Shown: piece after piece, positions 1 to 11,110 of the stretch | How the letters are laid out: each line of letters begins with the position of its first letter | Position numbering within the stretch: the stretch's first letter is position 1 | Assembly: GCF_022682495.2 (NCBI RefSeq) | Contig: NC_071387.1 | Location: 198,750,143 to 198,814,142, forward strand | Direction of reading: 5' to 3' | Source: Desmodus rotundus | Lineage: Eukaryota > Chordata > Mammalia > Chiroptera > Phyllostomidae | Length of the DNA stretch: 64,000 bases | The notes under the pieces: generated by a model | The model's database searches: none | What the model saw: the letters and a program-made list of their open reading frames with translations, nothing else | Told to the model about the DNA's origin: nothing | Program-made: the position numbers and the translations under genes

Positions 1-1814
1 CGGGCTTTAACGCATAGCACTCTGTTGGCACCATGGAATAGAAAGAGCTTCAAATATGGAGAGATCTTCCAAACTATGTCCCTACTGTTTTTCTACATTT
101 GAGCAGAAAAAGACACGTCCAAGAGGAGCCTATCGGCAAACTGACGGTGTTCACGTTGAAGGTATATTGGCTGCCATTCCCAACCTGTTCTCAGGACAGT
201 CTTTGTCACTGTGAGGTCTTGTTAAAAAGTTATTAAGAATTTCAAGATGGTGACAGCAGAGTGTTAAACCAGGCATAGGGCCCTCCTGAATACAAGGGCC
301 CATTCGACTGCCCAGGTCACATGCCCATGAAGCTGGCCCTACCTATTATCTTCAGAATCAAGAACTCTGGTTCTGTGAGAACCAGCTGCTTGTAGTCAGA
401 GGAAAGGTTTGGAAGGCAGCAGAGAAGGCAGGGTCAAGCCTTGTATCCTCAGGGAGGTAACTGAGAACATTTGTCATGAATAACAAAAAGTAGTACCTAA
501 TGAATAATCCAGTCCGTTGTGTCATAAAAAGAATTAAGACTCAGGTCCTTACCTATAAGACTTTGTAATTTGATAGAAAAACAGGATATGTATTTATAAG
601 CAAGTATATTTTAGGCCCTATGAGGGCGAGGGAATATTGGGTTTACTCATCACTGTACACCTAGGATCTAACATGGTACTTAAGTAGAGTAGATGTTCAC
701 TACATATTAAGTGAAGGAGAGAATTTACCTCTGTTGGCTGTCTTCTGTCTATGGGCAGGGTATCCAATCAAAGAATGAGAATTCTCAATAATTAGAAGGG
801 AATATTTAATAACACCAAGCCAGAGAACAGTGAGTTCCTTTAACCTATTAATTACTCAATAAATATTTTGTGAATTAATTCAGATTGAATTGTAGAAGAG
901 AACAAAAACCAGTAAAGGAAGTACTCATCATTAAGAAAAAAAAGAAACCCTGAAGTTACAAGACTTGGGTTTGAATGCCAGGATGGCCAAACACCATTTG
1001 TGAGAATTAATACCATTGGCTACTTTTCTAGAGACCTACTTTTAACCTTCCTCCTCTGAAGAAATGAGAAAAGTGAGAGCACGCAATGCTGACATGCCCT
1101 GATTTCCAGGAGACATATGCTAACTCCACTGGGCTACAGAAATGCAAAGAGAGGAGAAAGAGGCAATTTCAGGTTCTGGTAGGTGGAGAACTCTTCCAGA
1201 GGTAAGAAGGGCAAAGTTAGAGGTACAGAAAACAAGTATTTTAGTTACAGAGGTGAGGGAGAGTGGGAAAAGATGTAGAACATCGTTCTCAAACTCAAAT
1301 AGTTACACGAGAACCAAGCAAATAACATAAACCAGCTAGGTCTGGGGCTGGAAGAATATAAGCTCCATCTAGAGATGGCGGCCAGTTGTCACTGAGGGTC
1401 CACCATTGTGTCAAATCCTTATTTTTACATGAAATCTCCCAATTTTAAAATACTGGTAACTAAGTCAAAATTGGAAAAAACCATTATGATGTCGGACAAA
1501 AAAAGTAATCATGGGCAACATATGGACTTTGGGCTGCTAGTTTATTATCTCTGGCTTAGGAGGAGTTATTAACTTGTACTATGTGGGCTGGGGTAAAACC
1601 AGAGCAGGATCATAGGGTGAAGTCAAAGTACAGAGGAGCTTGAGTGGCAAGCTCTGCAGGACATCAACGAGTCCGCTAGCTTGATTTGATCAAAGACAAT
1701 TTTGGGCACATATTCTACACATCTATTTATTGTTCCGTTTGACAATGAACTCACCTATTTAGGAGTTCCTATGGTATATCAGGCACTCTTGAAGCAATGG
1801 GGATGTACAATGAA
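1..1814. other. Unique non-coding sequence, no gene recognised
   Basis: No exon, RNA gene or clearly classifiable repeat could be supported here. The composition is AT-rich and the open frames are short and isolated. A stretch near 640-710 loosely resembles the 3' end of an L2 element but is too diverged to call. The block ends where an antisense MaLR-type LTR begins. Confidence 0.5.
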
Positions 1815-2240
1815 TGTCTTAGTGTTCCTGGGCTGCTACAAGAAAATATATAGACTGGATGGTTTGAATAACAAATTTATTTTTTTATAGTTCTGGAGGC
1901 TGGAAGTCCAAGATCAGAGTGCCAGAATGGCTGGGTTCTGGTAAGGGCTCTTTTCCTGGCTTGCGGATGGCTGCTTTCTTGCTGTGTGTTCACATAATCT
2001 CTACTTATTTTATGTACATTCATGGTGTGAGGGGGGAGAGAGAGAGAGAGAGAGAGAGAGAGCGATATCACTAGCTCTCTGATATCTCTTCTTGTAAGGG
2101 CACTAATCACAACATGAGGGCCCCATCCTCAAGACCTCATCTAATCTTAATTCTCTCCCAAAGTATTCATTTCCAAATGCCATCACATTGGGGGGTTTTA
2201 GAGCTTTTATTTTGGGTGGACACAAATATTTGGGCTATAA
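1815..2240 (-). mobile_element. MLT1/MaLR-type solo LTR, antisense
   Basis: Reading the minus strand gives the familiar 3' end of a MaLR (ERVL-related) LTR: an AATAAATTT-type poly(A) region, then the 'GTTT..AAGCCACCC..' style tail, ending in a diverged ACTAAGACA. On the plus strand it opens with TGTCTTAG at 1815 and carries the block 'TTCTGGAGGCTGGAAGTCCA' at about 1891. No internal gag or pol sequence flanks it, so it is a solo LTR. A (GA)n run lies inside it. Subfamily was not resolved. MaLR LTRs are shared by eutherian mammals, so this is an old insertion. Confidence 0.75.
2036..2063. repeat. (GA)n microsatellite
   Basis: About 14 uninterrupted GA units follow a short G run, inside the antisense MLT1-type LTR. 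MLT1 copies elsewhere in this window have a short purine stretch at the equivalent point (8271-8282), so the repeat probably grew from LTR sequence. Confidence 0.95.
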
Positions 2241-2245
2241 TGTGA

Positions 2246-5200
2246 GTAAGATATGAACCCTATTCTAAAGAGATATTTAGTATTGATAGGAAGATTAGAT
2301 TATATTTGTGTGTGTGTGTATGTGTGTGTTTAAATCTTTGCTACAACATGCCATAAGAAGCTACAGAGAAACCTTTGAGAATCCAGGTAAGTAATCTCTG
2401 TTTTGTGCTGGGCTATGTGAAAAATACTCAAGAAAAATATGGTTTTTATTCAAGTTTCAAAAAGTCTGTAAACTTGAACACAGACAGATGGGCGGGGACA
2501 CCATGAACAGAGACATAGATGTTAATGGGATATATTTATAGGGAACATTGGAAAGTTCCATTTGGCTGAACACAGGATGAGCAGTGGCCAGATCCTGGAG
2601 TCATCTTAATTTTAGGATAAAGAGCTTGGACTTTATTGGACCAGGAGTGGGGCCTTTGATTTTTGGGGTGCAGAATAATATAACAAAAACTGTGTTGTTG
2701 GATGATTAATCTGAGTGCGAGGCATGGGATGGAATGGGAGATAGGAGGAAGAGAGCCATGAAATTCTTGGAGAGATTAGTAATACTCTTTGTGAGAATAA
2801 TAATAGCTGGACCAACGCAGGGGCAGAGGGAATGGAGAAGGAAAAAGACAAGACATTCAGGACCAGATGGCTATGTTCCATATGAGGGAACAATGGAAGA
2901 GAGAATCAAAGACGATTCTGGGGTGTTTAGTTTTAGATCCTTGCAATCCAAACACAAATAGAGAACACAAGAGCAGGAGCAGGTCCGGAAGCTGGGGTTA
3001 GGTGGGGAGTTGGGTGGGCATGTTTGAAGTACCAGTATGGTAACTAATTGAGCCAAGAAAAATGTAAGGTTTGAGAGCAGAGGCAGGGCTAGAGGTGTGT
3101 ACTTAGGAATCGCTCAAAGAGTGTCAATCTTTGTGGTCTTGGGAGGGAATTGAGTCCCCCAAGAGAGACTAGAGAAAGAAGACGGCTGAGAACCTGACCC
3201 GACTGAGTGGGGATGCTGCTGTTTAGTGAGCAAAAGACAATGAAGAGAAGGGAAAGAGGGGTCAGAGAGATCAGAAAGAATCACGATGGTGCAGGGTTTT
3301 AGGTGCTTTTGCAAAAAATAGTTTTAAGGTGATTGGCACTATCGTGCTACCAAGACATCAAGGGGCTTGAGGACCTAAAAGTGGCCATTGGGTTTGGCAA
3401 TCAGGAAATCACTGGTGGCTTTGAGAGGATTATCAGCAGAGTCTCAGTTGCAATAGTTTCCCTAAGTGACAGGGATGTCCTACTTTAACCACCTCCCATC
3501 CTCATGGGTATGTACACCTGCATTCACATAACACACCCAATGCACACACATGGAGAATTCAACATCGATGTCCAAAGTGGACAGATATTGGTAAAGGTTT
3601 TATACAATTTTTCTTGTAATCATAGGCAAGAGGGACAAGGTGCTCTTGAATTCCAAATCTAAAGACTGAATGCAGGCGTTTGAAACTGTAACCAATAAAC
3701 ACTTAAAAACTCTTTTAGTCCCATGCCAATTCAGAAGATCTATGCATCTGAGACAGGGAGCCCCACTGCTGGGCCGAAGCTGCTTGGTGAGCAGGACTTG
3801 CAGCCTGAACAATCGCTCAGTGAGCAGCCTCTTTTCCGGGAGCTCTCTGGCAGCCAAATGTGTTTATGAGCTTTTGAAAAGAACTGCGGGGCTGAGGGCA
3901 CACGGAGAGGACGTGTAGTTACCCTGTAACACCATCATGGAGATCCCACTCAGGATGCCGGCTGGGCTGCTCTGGGACAGAAAAATCCTAACCAATGACA
4001 GCTGCAAATGCAAACAATTGCTGGGCTTCTCTGCACAAGGCTTTGTGTTCAAACACTGCTAAAAGTGTTCATGTTCCCAAAGGCTGCCAACAGCAGCCTC
4101 CAACTGGGTGAGCTTGGTGCCAGGAGAGAGGGCTTGGAGTGCCTTTTATTTATCTGGTAATTATACAGCAATGGGTATTTCATGCATTTTTAGAACTGGA
4201 GAGTCAGGCGAAGAGAGAAAGCCTGGCACTTAGTGCAGGGACAGCTCCGGTCGCGTGGCTGGGCCTCTCGGGCACCACCGCAGCCTTTTTGGGGGCAGCC
4301 TGTCCCGGCACTGGCCCTGGCTGGCACCAGGTTGGAGAAGAAATGAGAGGGCAATCTGGCATTTTCATATTTGTTTATTTTAACCTCTCAGGCTACCCTG
4401 CTGAAAACAACTGGAATCTTCTGAGTTGCTGAAAGCACATAGGCTTCTTTGACGGAGCTCTTGGCCCCTGCTGCCCTAAAGCCAAAGGGGCTCATTGATT
4501 AAGTTGTCGGGTGACCATACGCTCTGTGAATTCGGGTCAGACCAGAGGCAATGGTTAATAGCTGGCAGGTAACTGTCCCCCAATGAAATCTTTACTATAC
4601 CCTTTAAAGCTTAACATGAAAGAGTATTCCACTGAAATCCAGACTGCAAATTGGGAAAGGTTTTGAGTCTGGGCATCTGCCTGTGTTCCTAGCAAAGGAA
4701 ATACTGGCAAAGCAAAGATAAAAGGTAGAAAGGAATGATTCAACACAGCTGGACAGAATCCACATAGATAGCCAAGGACAAGGGTCAAAGGGAAACCCAG
4801 GGACTATCTTTCCTAAGGATTAGGGGTAGATCAGGCTGGGAGGATGGGGGACTGGGACGACTGGTTCACATCAAACCCCAGGGTACTGATTGTTACCCTG
4901 GTGACGGCCCCATGAAATGAGCTGGTGGGCTAGCTGGGCTTCACTGCGCTGCCTTTTATTCACTGCTTCTGCTTGTATTCCGGGGGAAGGGCCCCAGGAG
5001 TAGGGGGTATTAACTTGTAGGCTCAATCATTTAGTCTGGCTTCGACTGAGTCCAAGGACCAAGCGAAAGCTTTAGGAGCAGATCTGCCCCCTTCAGCTCC
5101 CTGAGTTCTGTCTAGGTCCCAGTGGGGAACTCATCAGGCTCCTACCAAGTTTACTCTAAATCAGAGCAGGTTTATCACTATTGGGAAAACTTACTGGGCT

Positions 5201-5290
5201 TGGATTTGGGAGAGACCGAGAGTTTCCACATCCAAAACATTGTTGGAAAGTGGATTTACCAATGCTTAGCCATGTGACCACAGGCCAATC
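2246..5290. other. Non-coding block with possible ancient purine-rich repeat
   Basis: No coding exon was recognised. From about 2600 to 3280 the plus strand is rich in short GGAGA/GGAAG blocks and resembles a diverged ancient mammalian interspersed repeat whose class I cannot assign. From about 3730 to 4340 the sequence is GC-richer with several CpGs. The open frames there (3670-3918 and 4139-4432) have no recognisable domain or splice context. A (TG)n-like stretch occurs near 2307-2330. Confidence 0.4.
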
Positions 5291-5297
5291 CAATGAT

Positions 5298-5450
5298 GAG
5301 GAGCTGCTTTATACTGAGCACTTGCTCCTTGCTTGGCCTTGTGCTAAGTGCTCTCCTGCCATCACCTAAGTTTTGTTCACAATGCCCCTCTGGCAAAGGC
5401 ACTCAGTCATCCTCCAGCGCTCTATTTTACAGGAATGCCCAGTTGTGTGA
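5298..5450 (+). repeat. MIR-family SINE remnant (probable)
   Basis: The segment contains the diverged series 'TTTATACTGAGCACTTGCTC', 'TGTGCTAAGTGCTCT' and a later 'CTATTTTACAG', in the order seen in MIR/MIR3 core and 3' sequence. It is strongly diverged, so the exact family and ends are uncertain. Confidence 0.4.
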
Positions 5451-5722
5451 CTCTGAGACACCAACTTTCCCTTCTGTAAAATAAGGGGTTAGAGTAGAAT
5501 GATTAAAACATACCTTCCAACTGTGATATTTAGCTGGGTTTTAAGTTTTAGAAGAGTTTCAACAAATGCTTTCTAGAAGTTGAAAAAAATCAGTCAGGGG
5601 GAAAAACCTGATCTAAATAATTTGAAACATTTTTCCAAGGGTAGATAAAATCTACTCTGCTGTTAACAGTAATTTCTGATACATCTTTAGTAACTGACAG
5701 TTTTTGCAGAGGGTTTTGACAC

Positions 5723-5985
5723 TGCATCAGTTTGCTAGGGCTGACGTAACAAACTACTATAGGCTGGGTGGCTTAAACAACAGAAATTTATTTTTTCATA
5801 CTCCTAGAGCTGGGTGTCCAAGATCAAGGTTTTGGCAGGTTTGATGTCTCCTGAAGTCTCTTTCTCTCCTTGACTTGTAGATGGCCACCTCCGGGCTATG
5901 TACCCACATGGTCCTTCCTCTGTGTGTGAGCATGCTTAGTATCTCTAGCCTGATCAAATTTCCCCTTCATTTTCAGAAAAATGCA
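5723..5985 (-). mobile_element. MLT1/MaLR-type LTR fragment, antisense
   Basis: The plus strand carries 'GGGTGGCTTAAACAACAGAA' at about 5766 and then a diverged copy of the 'GGAGGCTGGAAGTCCAAGAT' block, as in the other antisense MaLR LTRs of this window. The homology fades near 5985, before the equivalent of the LTR's 5' half. It is a truncated LTR with no internal retroviral sequence next to it. Confidence 0.7.
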
Positions 5986-6139
5986 CCTTAATACGTGACA
6001 TTTTGCTGATCATTTCTGAGGTCTGTGGATCCTCAATCTCATCCATGGATCTTGCATTTGGAATTTAATGATTTTTTTTTGACTTGGAAATAAATGAAAA
6101 CTCTAGGAATAGAAAGAAGATAGGGTAGTAGAAAGGCAA

Positions 6140-6272
6140 GAAATCCAGGTTCTAGCTCTAGCTCTGCCATTGTACTGTGTGATCCTTAGCATTTCGGTTT
6201 CCAGTTTTTCCATCCGGAAGAGGAGAAAGAATGACCAGTAAGGCTGTGATGATGAAAACTTGCATGAATCTA
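6140..6272 (+). repeat. MIR SINE
   Basis: The order 'CCAGGTTCTAGCTCTAGCTC', 'TGTGTGATCCTTAGCA', 'TTTCCAGTTTTTCCATC' followed by 'GGCTGTGATGATGAA' matches the MIR core: tRNA-derived part, then the 'hardest-conserved' region on loss of pol III sequence, then the cyclic CTCAGTTT/TCATCT stretch. MIRs are fossils shared across mammals. Confidence 0.65.
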
Positions 6273-6274
6273 AA

Positions 6275-7022
6275 TTGACTATTTCTCTAAGTTGAGCCTT
6301 GATATCTCTGTAGTAGATGATTGAAGGGGAAAAAGATGACTAAATTTTTGCTTTACCACATGTTCGTAGAAGCAGGAGAACATAAGCATTTATATAAAAT
6401 ACTGAGTCAAGTATACTGCACCAGCAGATATCCAAGTTTGATAGATGGGAGCATGCGCAGAGAAACACATCCTTAGTGGAAAAATAATAACCCTAGCCAG
6501 CCCCCCTTGTATCACGTGGCGTTCCCTTTGCGAATGCTTGAGAATGTTTCTCTCTCACAACAAAGGAGGAACAGCTTTGCTAATTCCCATCTGAGAGAAG
6601 TCAGATCTAGAAAACCTGTATATTTTAGGACGTTAAAGTGCGACATGTCTGAAGTTGAAACTGCTGAGGCCACGAAAGGATTTCTCCAATCTTCCCTTCT
6701 TAAACCACAGAAAATTCATCTTTTAAATAACCCAGGAAACAGCCTCTGCAGTCCATTAAGCACCAAGTGTTCTCTACTGAGTCTGGGCAACTCGACTCAC
6801 CGATCTGATCCCTACTGCTCCTCTCGAATTTCACTCGGGTGAACTTTGTCTCCGAACCTCCCAAACCTGATCCTCTTGGCTCCTCAGAATCCCCCAACCA
6901 GCCAAAGTCCCACAAATACTCCTCAGGTTGTAGGCGCTGGGTCATATTGTGCCATTTGCCAAATCATAGCCGATGAAGCCACTATCTCTGTGATTTGGAA
7001 GTGTATGTAATTTGTCAAAAGT
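6275..7022. other. Non-coding sequence with one 111-codon open frame
   Basis: A plus-strand frame at 6507-6842 is open for 111 codons. I recognise no domain, signal peptide, membrane segment or splice context in it, and a shorter antisense frame overlaps it. Chance openness in a GC-moderate stretch is the simplest reading. No repeat family was recognised in the block. Confidence 0.4.
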
Positions 7023-7033
7023 AGAAATTTCTT
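7023..7033. repeat. Target-site duplication of VES SINE, tail side
   Basis: AGAAATTTCTT here repeats exactly at 7293-7303. It lies outside the second, not the first, A-tail of the SINE. Confidence 0.85.
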
Positions 7034-7292
7034 CTTTTTTTTTTATATATATGTGGTGTGTTTCTGATTAGCTTTCTATTCTTTTTTTTTTTAAGTTTTA
7101 TTTATTTATTTAGAGAGAGGGGAAGGGAGGGAGAAAGAGAAGGAGAGAAACATCAATGTGTGGTTGCCTCTCACATGGCCCCCCACTGGGAACACGGCCT
7201 GCAACCCAGGCATGTGCCCTGACTGGGAATCGAACCGGTGACCCTTTGGTTCGCAGCCCGAGCTCAATCCACTGAGCTGCACCAGCCAGGGC
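7034..7292 (-). mobile_element. VES-type tRNA-derived SINE with double A-tail
   Basis: Read on the minus strand, the element begins GCCCTGGCTGGTGCAGCTCA at 7292 and has a pol III A box (around TGGTGCAGCTCAGTGG) and a B box (GGTTCGATTCC). A CT-rich stretch (TCTCTCC..TTTCTCCCTCCC) and AAATAAATAAATAAAA lead into a first A-tail at 7082-7092. This is the chiropteran VES organisation. Beyond that tail lie 36 nt of unrelated sequence (7045-7080) and a second A-tail (T10 on the plus strand, 7035-7044). The 11-nt perfect target-site duplication AGAAATTTCTT flanks the whole unit at 7023-7033 and 7293-7303, so the extra 36 nt belong to the insertion. The insertion point in SINE orientation, TTT/AAGA, fits the L1 endonuclease preference. 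Confidence 0.9.
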
Positions 7293-7303
7293 AGAAATTT
7301 CTT
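7293..7303. repeat. Target-site duplication of VES SINE, head side
   Basis: Exact partner of 7023-7033, directly abutting the SINE head (GCCCTGGC on the minus strand). Confidence 0.85.
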
Positions 7304-7863
7304 AAATTAGTCACCAGCAATTAAAAATACGTGTTTATGTTTATATAAACAGTTGATGCTGTTTGCCAACTTCCATGTGTCAGCTCACCACATGTGCTTC
7401 TGCCTCTCCTGTTCCCTTGTGAAGGCACTTTGTCTGAGGCCATTGTTTGTGACTGCTCAAGATGGGCCAGCTGCACTCAGATGTGCACGCAGCTCCTCTT
7501 GCCCCCTGAGCCTATGCCCACCAAGCAGCCTTCTCAGGATGGTTGTAACCATTATTGAAATGGCCCATTAAATAGTCTATGAATTTATGATTAGGAGAGT
7601 GAGAGAGAATTACTAAATGAAATATTTTGGAAAAATCTGATGAAGATGAGCTTGTAAGACAAATTCTATTAAATCAGTATGGGGAAGATGACTTGCAGAA
7701 GATTGGAAAAGATTATAAAAACATAGAAGAGATTTGCACTCATATTTCTACTTTATGGAAGCTAAAACTAGACATTGTAGGTGATGCATTAGGAGGATAA
7801 TATATGCAGGAAAACTATGTAGGATTCTAATTAGGGGAATATATATATTTCCTTTGACGAGGC

Positions 7864-7946
7864 TTTCTTTCTTTTCTCCTTCCTTCCTTCCTTCCTTTCT
7901 CTCTCTCTCTCTCTCTTTCTCTCTTTCTCTCATTCTTTCTTTCCTG
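7864..7946. repeat. Pyrimidine microsatellite, (CCTT)n/(CT)n
   Basis: A nearly pure CT tract with runs of CCTT and CT. The minus-strand frame over it encodes only arginine/glutamate/lysine repeats and is not a gene. Confidence 0.95.
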
Positions 7947-9140
7947 CCTTTGTATTTTTGGTGTCATATGTAAAAAACCATTGCCAAATCCAAGGTCATG
8001 AAGATTTACCCCTATGTTTTCTTTATTGTTTCAACACTTATGTTTAGGTCTTTGAAAAATATTGACTCAATATTTGTATTAGTCTGCTCAGGCTTTCATA
8101 AAAATAATATAGACTAAGTGACTTAAACAACAGAAATTTATTTCTCACAGTTCTTAAGTCTGGGAAGTCCAAGATCAAGGTGCCAGCATTATTGGTTTCT
8201 GGTTGTCTTCCTGGATTGCAGGTGGTCTGCCTCTCATTGGGTCCCAAGCTTGACCAGCCCACACGTGAAGAGAGAGAGAGCAAGTGCTAGCTCTCCAGTT
8301 TCTCTTCCTAGAAGGGTACTAATCCCATCACGGGGGATTCACCCTCATGACCTGATCTAGACCTATTTAGTTTTCAAAGGCACCACCTCCCAGTACTATT
8401 GCAATGGAGTTAGAGCTTCCACATGTGAATTTTGTGGGATATTCAGTCTATAACAAAGTTTGGATATCATTTGAGGTAAGTGTTTAATTTCGTTCTTTCG
8501 GCATGTGGATATTCAGTTGCCCCAGTACCATTTGGTGAAGAGATTGTTCTTTCCTCATTAATCCTATTGGCTTTCTTGTAAAAAAAAATCGATTGACTAT
8601 CGATGTTTGGGTTTATTTCTGGACTCTCAGTTCCATTCCATTAATCTATGTGTCTATCCTCACGCCAGCACCATATCGTTCGATTTACTGTAGCTTTGAC
8701 ATTGGAAGGATGAGTCCTCCAATGTTATTCATCCTCTTCAAGGTTGTTTGGGCTACTCGGGGTCCCTTGCAATTCAATGTGAGTTTTAGGATCAACCTTT
8801 TCACTTCTTCTTCTTCAAAAAAAGCCAATTATATTTTTATAGGAATTGTATTGAATCTGTATATTGCTTTGGGGAATATCACCATCTGAACAACATTAAG
8901 TCTTCCAGTCCCTGAATATGGAGTGTTTTTCAATTTTTAAAAGTTTTTTTTATTTCTTTCAGCAATATTTTGTAGTTTGCAGTGTAAAAGTCTTGCCTCT
9001 CCTTGGTTAAATTTATTCTTAAAAAGTTTAGTCTTTTTGATGCTATTGCTAATGGATTTTTTCTTAATATGTTTTTCAGCTTTATTGTTAATTTCTTTTC
9101 TGGGCTGTCCATTGCTATTGTGTAGGAACTCTGACTTTAA
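7947..9140 (-). mobile_element. Old L1 ORF2 fragment, antisense, split by an LTR
   Basis: Minus-strand reading gives recognisable diverged L1 ORF2 sequence on both sides of 8075-8455. Left of the LTR is the block containing 'CCATTGCCAAATCCAAGGTC' on the plus strand. To the right, from about 8500, are antisense equivalents of the ORF2 segment with 'CAGTACCATTTGGTGAAGAG', 'CTGTAGCTTTGACATTGGAA' and 'CCAATTATATTTTTATAGG'. Frames are broken throughout. The MLT1-type LTR lies inside it, so this L1 predates that insertion and is among the older layers of the window. Confidence 0.75.
8075..8455 (-). mobile_element. MLT1/MaLR-type solo LTR, antisense, near full length
   Basis: On the plus strand it starts TGTATTAGTCTG and ends TCTATAACA, i.e. 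the 5'-TG...CA-3' ends expected of a MaLR LTR read in reverse. In between are the diagnostic 'GACTTAAACAACAGAAATTT', 'GGGAAGTCCAAGATCAAGGT' and 'ACTAATCCCATCACGGGGGA'. Flanking pentamers ATATT and AAGTT match at three of five positions, consistent with a decayed 5-bp duplication. It interrupts an older antisense L1. Confidence 0.8.
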
Positions 9141-9253
9141 GAAAGGTTTTGGACACACACAAAAAGATTTGTGAATGAATATTCATTAACATACATTAGT
9201 TAAAACAAATATTTAAGGTAAGTAAGTATAATGTTAAGTTAGTATCTACTGTA

Positions 9254-10605
9254 TTTGACAAAGGAGGCAGCAGCATAAAATGGAGCAAAAATAACCTTTT
9301 CAACAAATGGTGTTGGGAGAGCTGGACAGCTACATGCAAAAAAATGAAACTTGACCACCAATTTACACCATACACAAAAATAAATTCAAGGTGGATAAAT
9401 TACTTAAATATAAGTCATGGCACCATAAAATCCTTCAAGAGAACATAAGCAGGAAAATCTCAGATATGCCATGCAACAATATTTTCACTGATGTGTCCCC
9501 TAGAGGAAGGGACATAAAGGAAAAAAAAAAACAAACAAATGGGATCTCATCAAAATAAAAAGCTTTTGCATGGCTAAAGAAAACAGTATTAAAATGAAAA
9601 GAGAACCAACTGTATGGGAAACATGTTTGCCAATGATACCTCAGACGAAGGTTTGATCTCCAAAATATATAAAGAACTCACACAACTCCACTCTAAGAAG
9701 ACAGCAACCCAATTAAAAAATGGGCAAAGGACTCGAACAGACACTTCTCCAAGGAGGACATACAGAGGGTCCAGAGACTTGTGAAAAGATGCTCAGCATC
9801 ACTAGCCATCAGAGAGATGCAAATTAAAAGCACAATGAGATACCACCTCACACCGGTCAGAATGGCCAATATAAACAAAGCAACAAACAACAAGTGTTGG
9901 AGAAGATGTGGAGAAAAGGGAACCTTAGTGCACTGTTGGTGGGAATGCAGACTGGTGCAACCACTATGGAAAACAGTATGGAATTTCCTCAGAAAACTAA
10001 AAAGAGAACTGCCTTTTGATCTGGCAATTCCACTGCAAGGATTATATCCTAAGAACCCTGAAACACTAATCCAAAAGAACCTATGCACCCCAATGTTCAT
10101 AGCAGCACAATTTACAATAGCCAAGTGCTGGAAGCAACCTAAGTGTCCATCAGTAAATGAATGGATCAAAAAACAGTGGTACATTTACACAGTGGAATTT
10201 TATGCAGCAGAGAGAAAGGAGCTCCTACCCTTTGGGACAGCATGGATGGAACTGGAGAGCATTATGTTAAGCAAAATAAGCCAGGCAGTGAAAGACAAAT
10301 ACCATATCATTTCACCGTTAACTGGAACCTAATCAACAAAACAAACAAGCAAGCCAAATATAGCCAAAGACATTGAAATTAAGAACAAACTGACAGTAAC
10401 CAGAAGGGAGAGGGGAGGGGATAATGGGAGAAAAAGGTGAAGGGTTTACAGGAACAACTACAAAGGGCACATGGACTAAAACAAGGAGGGCAGAAATGGC
10501 GGGGGGGAGGTGGGGAGGGCTGGGGTGGTGGGGAGGGGTGGAGGGAAAAGGCAGAAAACTGTACTTGAACAAGAATAAAAATAAAAAGTATTTAATTAAA
10601 AAATT
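9254..10605 (+). mobile_element. 5'-truncated L1, ORF2 end plus G-rich 3'UTR
   Basis: The copy begins inside ORF2 at TTTGACAAAGGAGG, runs through the ORF2 C-terminal part, then a 3'UTR with a strong G-rich tract (about 10499-10552) and an A-rich tail ending near 10605. The 11-mers TATCTACTGTA (9243-9253) and TATCTGCTGTA (10608-10618) differ at one base and are a likely target-site duplication. The 3'UTR matches that of the antisense L1 at 52515-52896 in word order, so both belong to one bat L1 group. It cannot move on its own, because the endonuclease and reverse-transcriptase domains are absent. Confidence 0.9.
9781..10332 (+). pseudogene. L1 ORF2p C-terminal remnant, 183 codons open
   Basis: This is the tail of the L1 ORF2 polyprotein, downstream of the reverse transcriptase, including the cysteine-rich C-terminal region. 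Visible landmarks are '[20 protein letters not shown]' near the start, '[18 protein letters not shown]' (residues about 39-56, the C...C...H...C cluster), then '[13 protein letters not shown]' and '[16 protein letters not shown]'. The frame is open to the natural stop region, but upstream ORF2 sequence (9254-9780) is frame-broken and nothing upstream of it is present. The first ATG is incidental, so no translated product is expected. The surviving frame suggests moderate age. Confidence 0.85.
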
Positions 10606-10959
10606 CATATCTGCTGTAAATTGACTTGAATTAACTAACCAACCACCCTAGCTGTTCACATTGGATAAAAAATTCTATATATATTTTAATAATTTATATT
10701 TTCAAAATTCATTTATATATTCCAAAAATATAGCAAATACATTAGTTAGAAATATTGTATTTGTTGCTATTGATATGAGTTGACAATCAAAACTTAGCTG
10801 GGTTAATAATATTTACTCTGCTAAGAACCCGCAAAGTGAATGACCAGGGAAGAAATCCTTACACTACTTATTGCTTTTGATAATCAAAGAAGACATTTTT
10901 TTAGGTATGAACTGTTACCTTTCCCTCCTTTCCAGGCTCTGCAAAGTAGCCAATGGGAA

Positions 10960-11110
10960 AGGGAGAGACGCTTAGGGTCTGGGTTCAGGGCCTAACTTTG
11001 AACTATATGATCTCAGCTAAGTAGGTCATTTTGTGATTCTCAGCTTTAGCTTTTCTCACCTGCTAAATGTGAACAACAAAAAGTTCTGAGGATTGACTGG
11101 ATGACTTTTT
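10960..11110 (+). repeat. MIR SINE
   Basis: Order of diverged MIR landmarks: 'GTTCAGGGCCTAACTTTGAA', 'TATATGATCTCAGCTAAGTA', 'TTCTCAGCTTTAGCTTTTCT', 'TCTGAGGATTGACTGGATGA'. Sense orientation; ends approximate. Confidence 0.6.

Noticed and set aside
6507..6842. 111-codon frame as a small protein gene or exon
   Set aside because: No recognised domain, no convincing splice or start context and an overlapping antisense frame; chance openness is more likely.
7210..7292. tRNA gene on the minus strand
   Set aside because: Same reason: this is the tRNA-like head of a SINE.
9693..10184. 163-codon minus-strand frame
   Set aside because: It is the antisense shadow of the L1 ORF2 C-terminal frame at 9781-10332.
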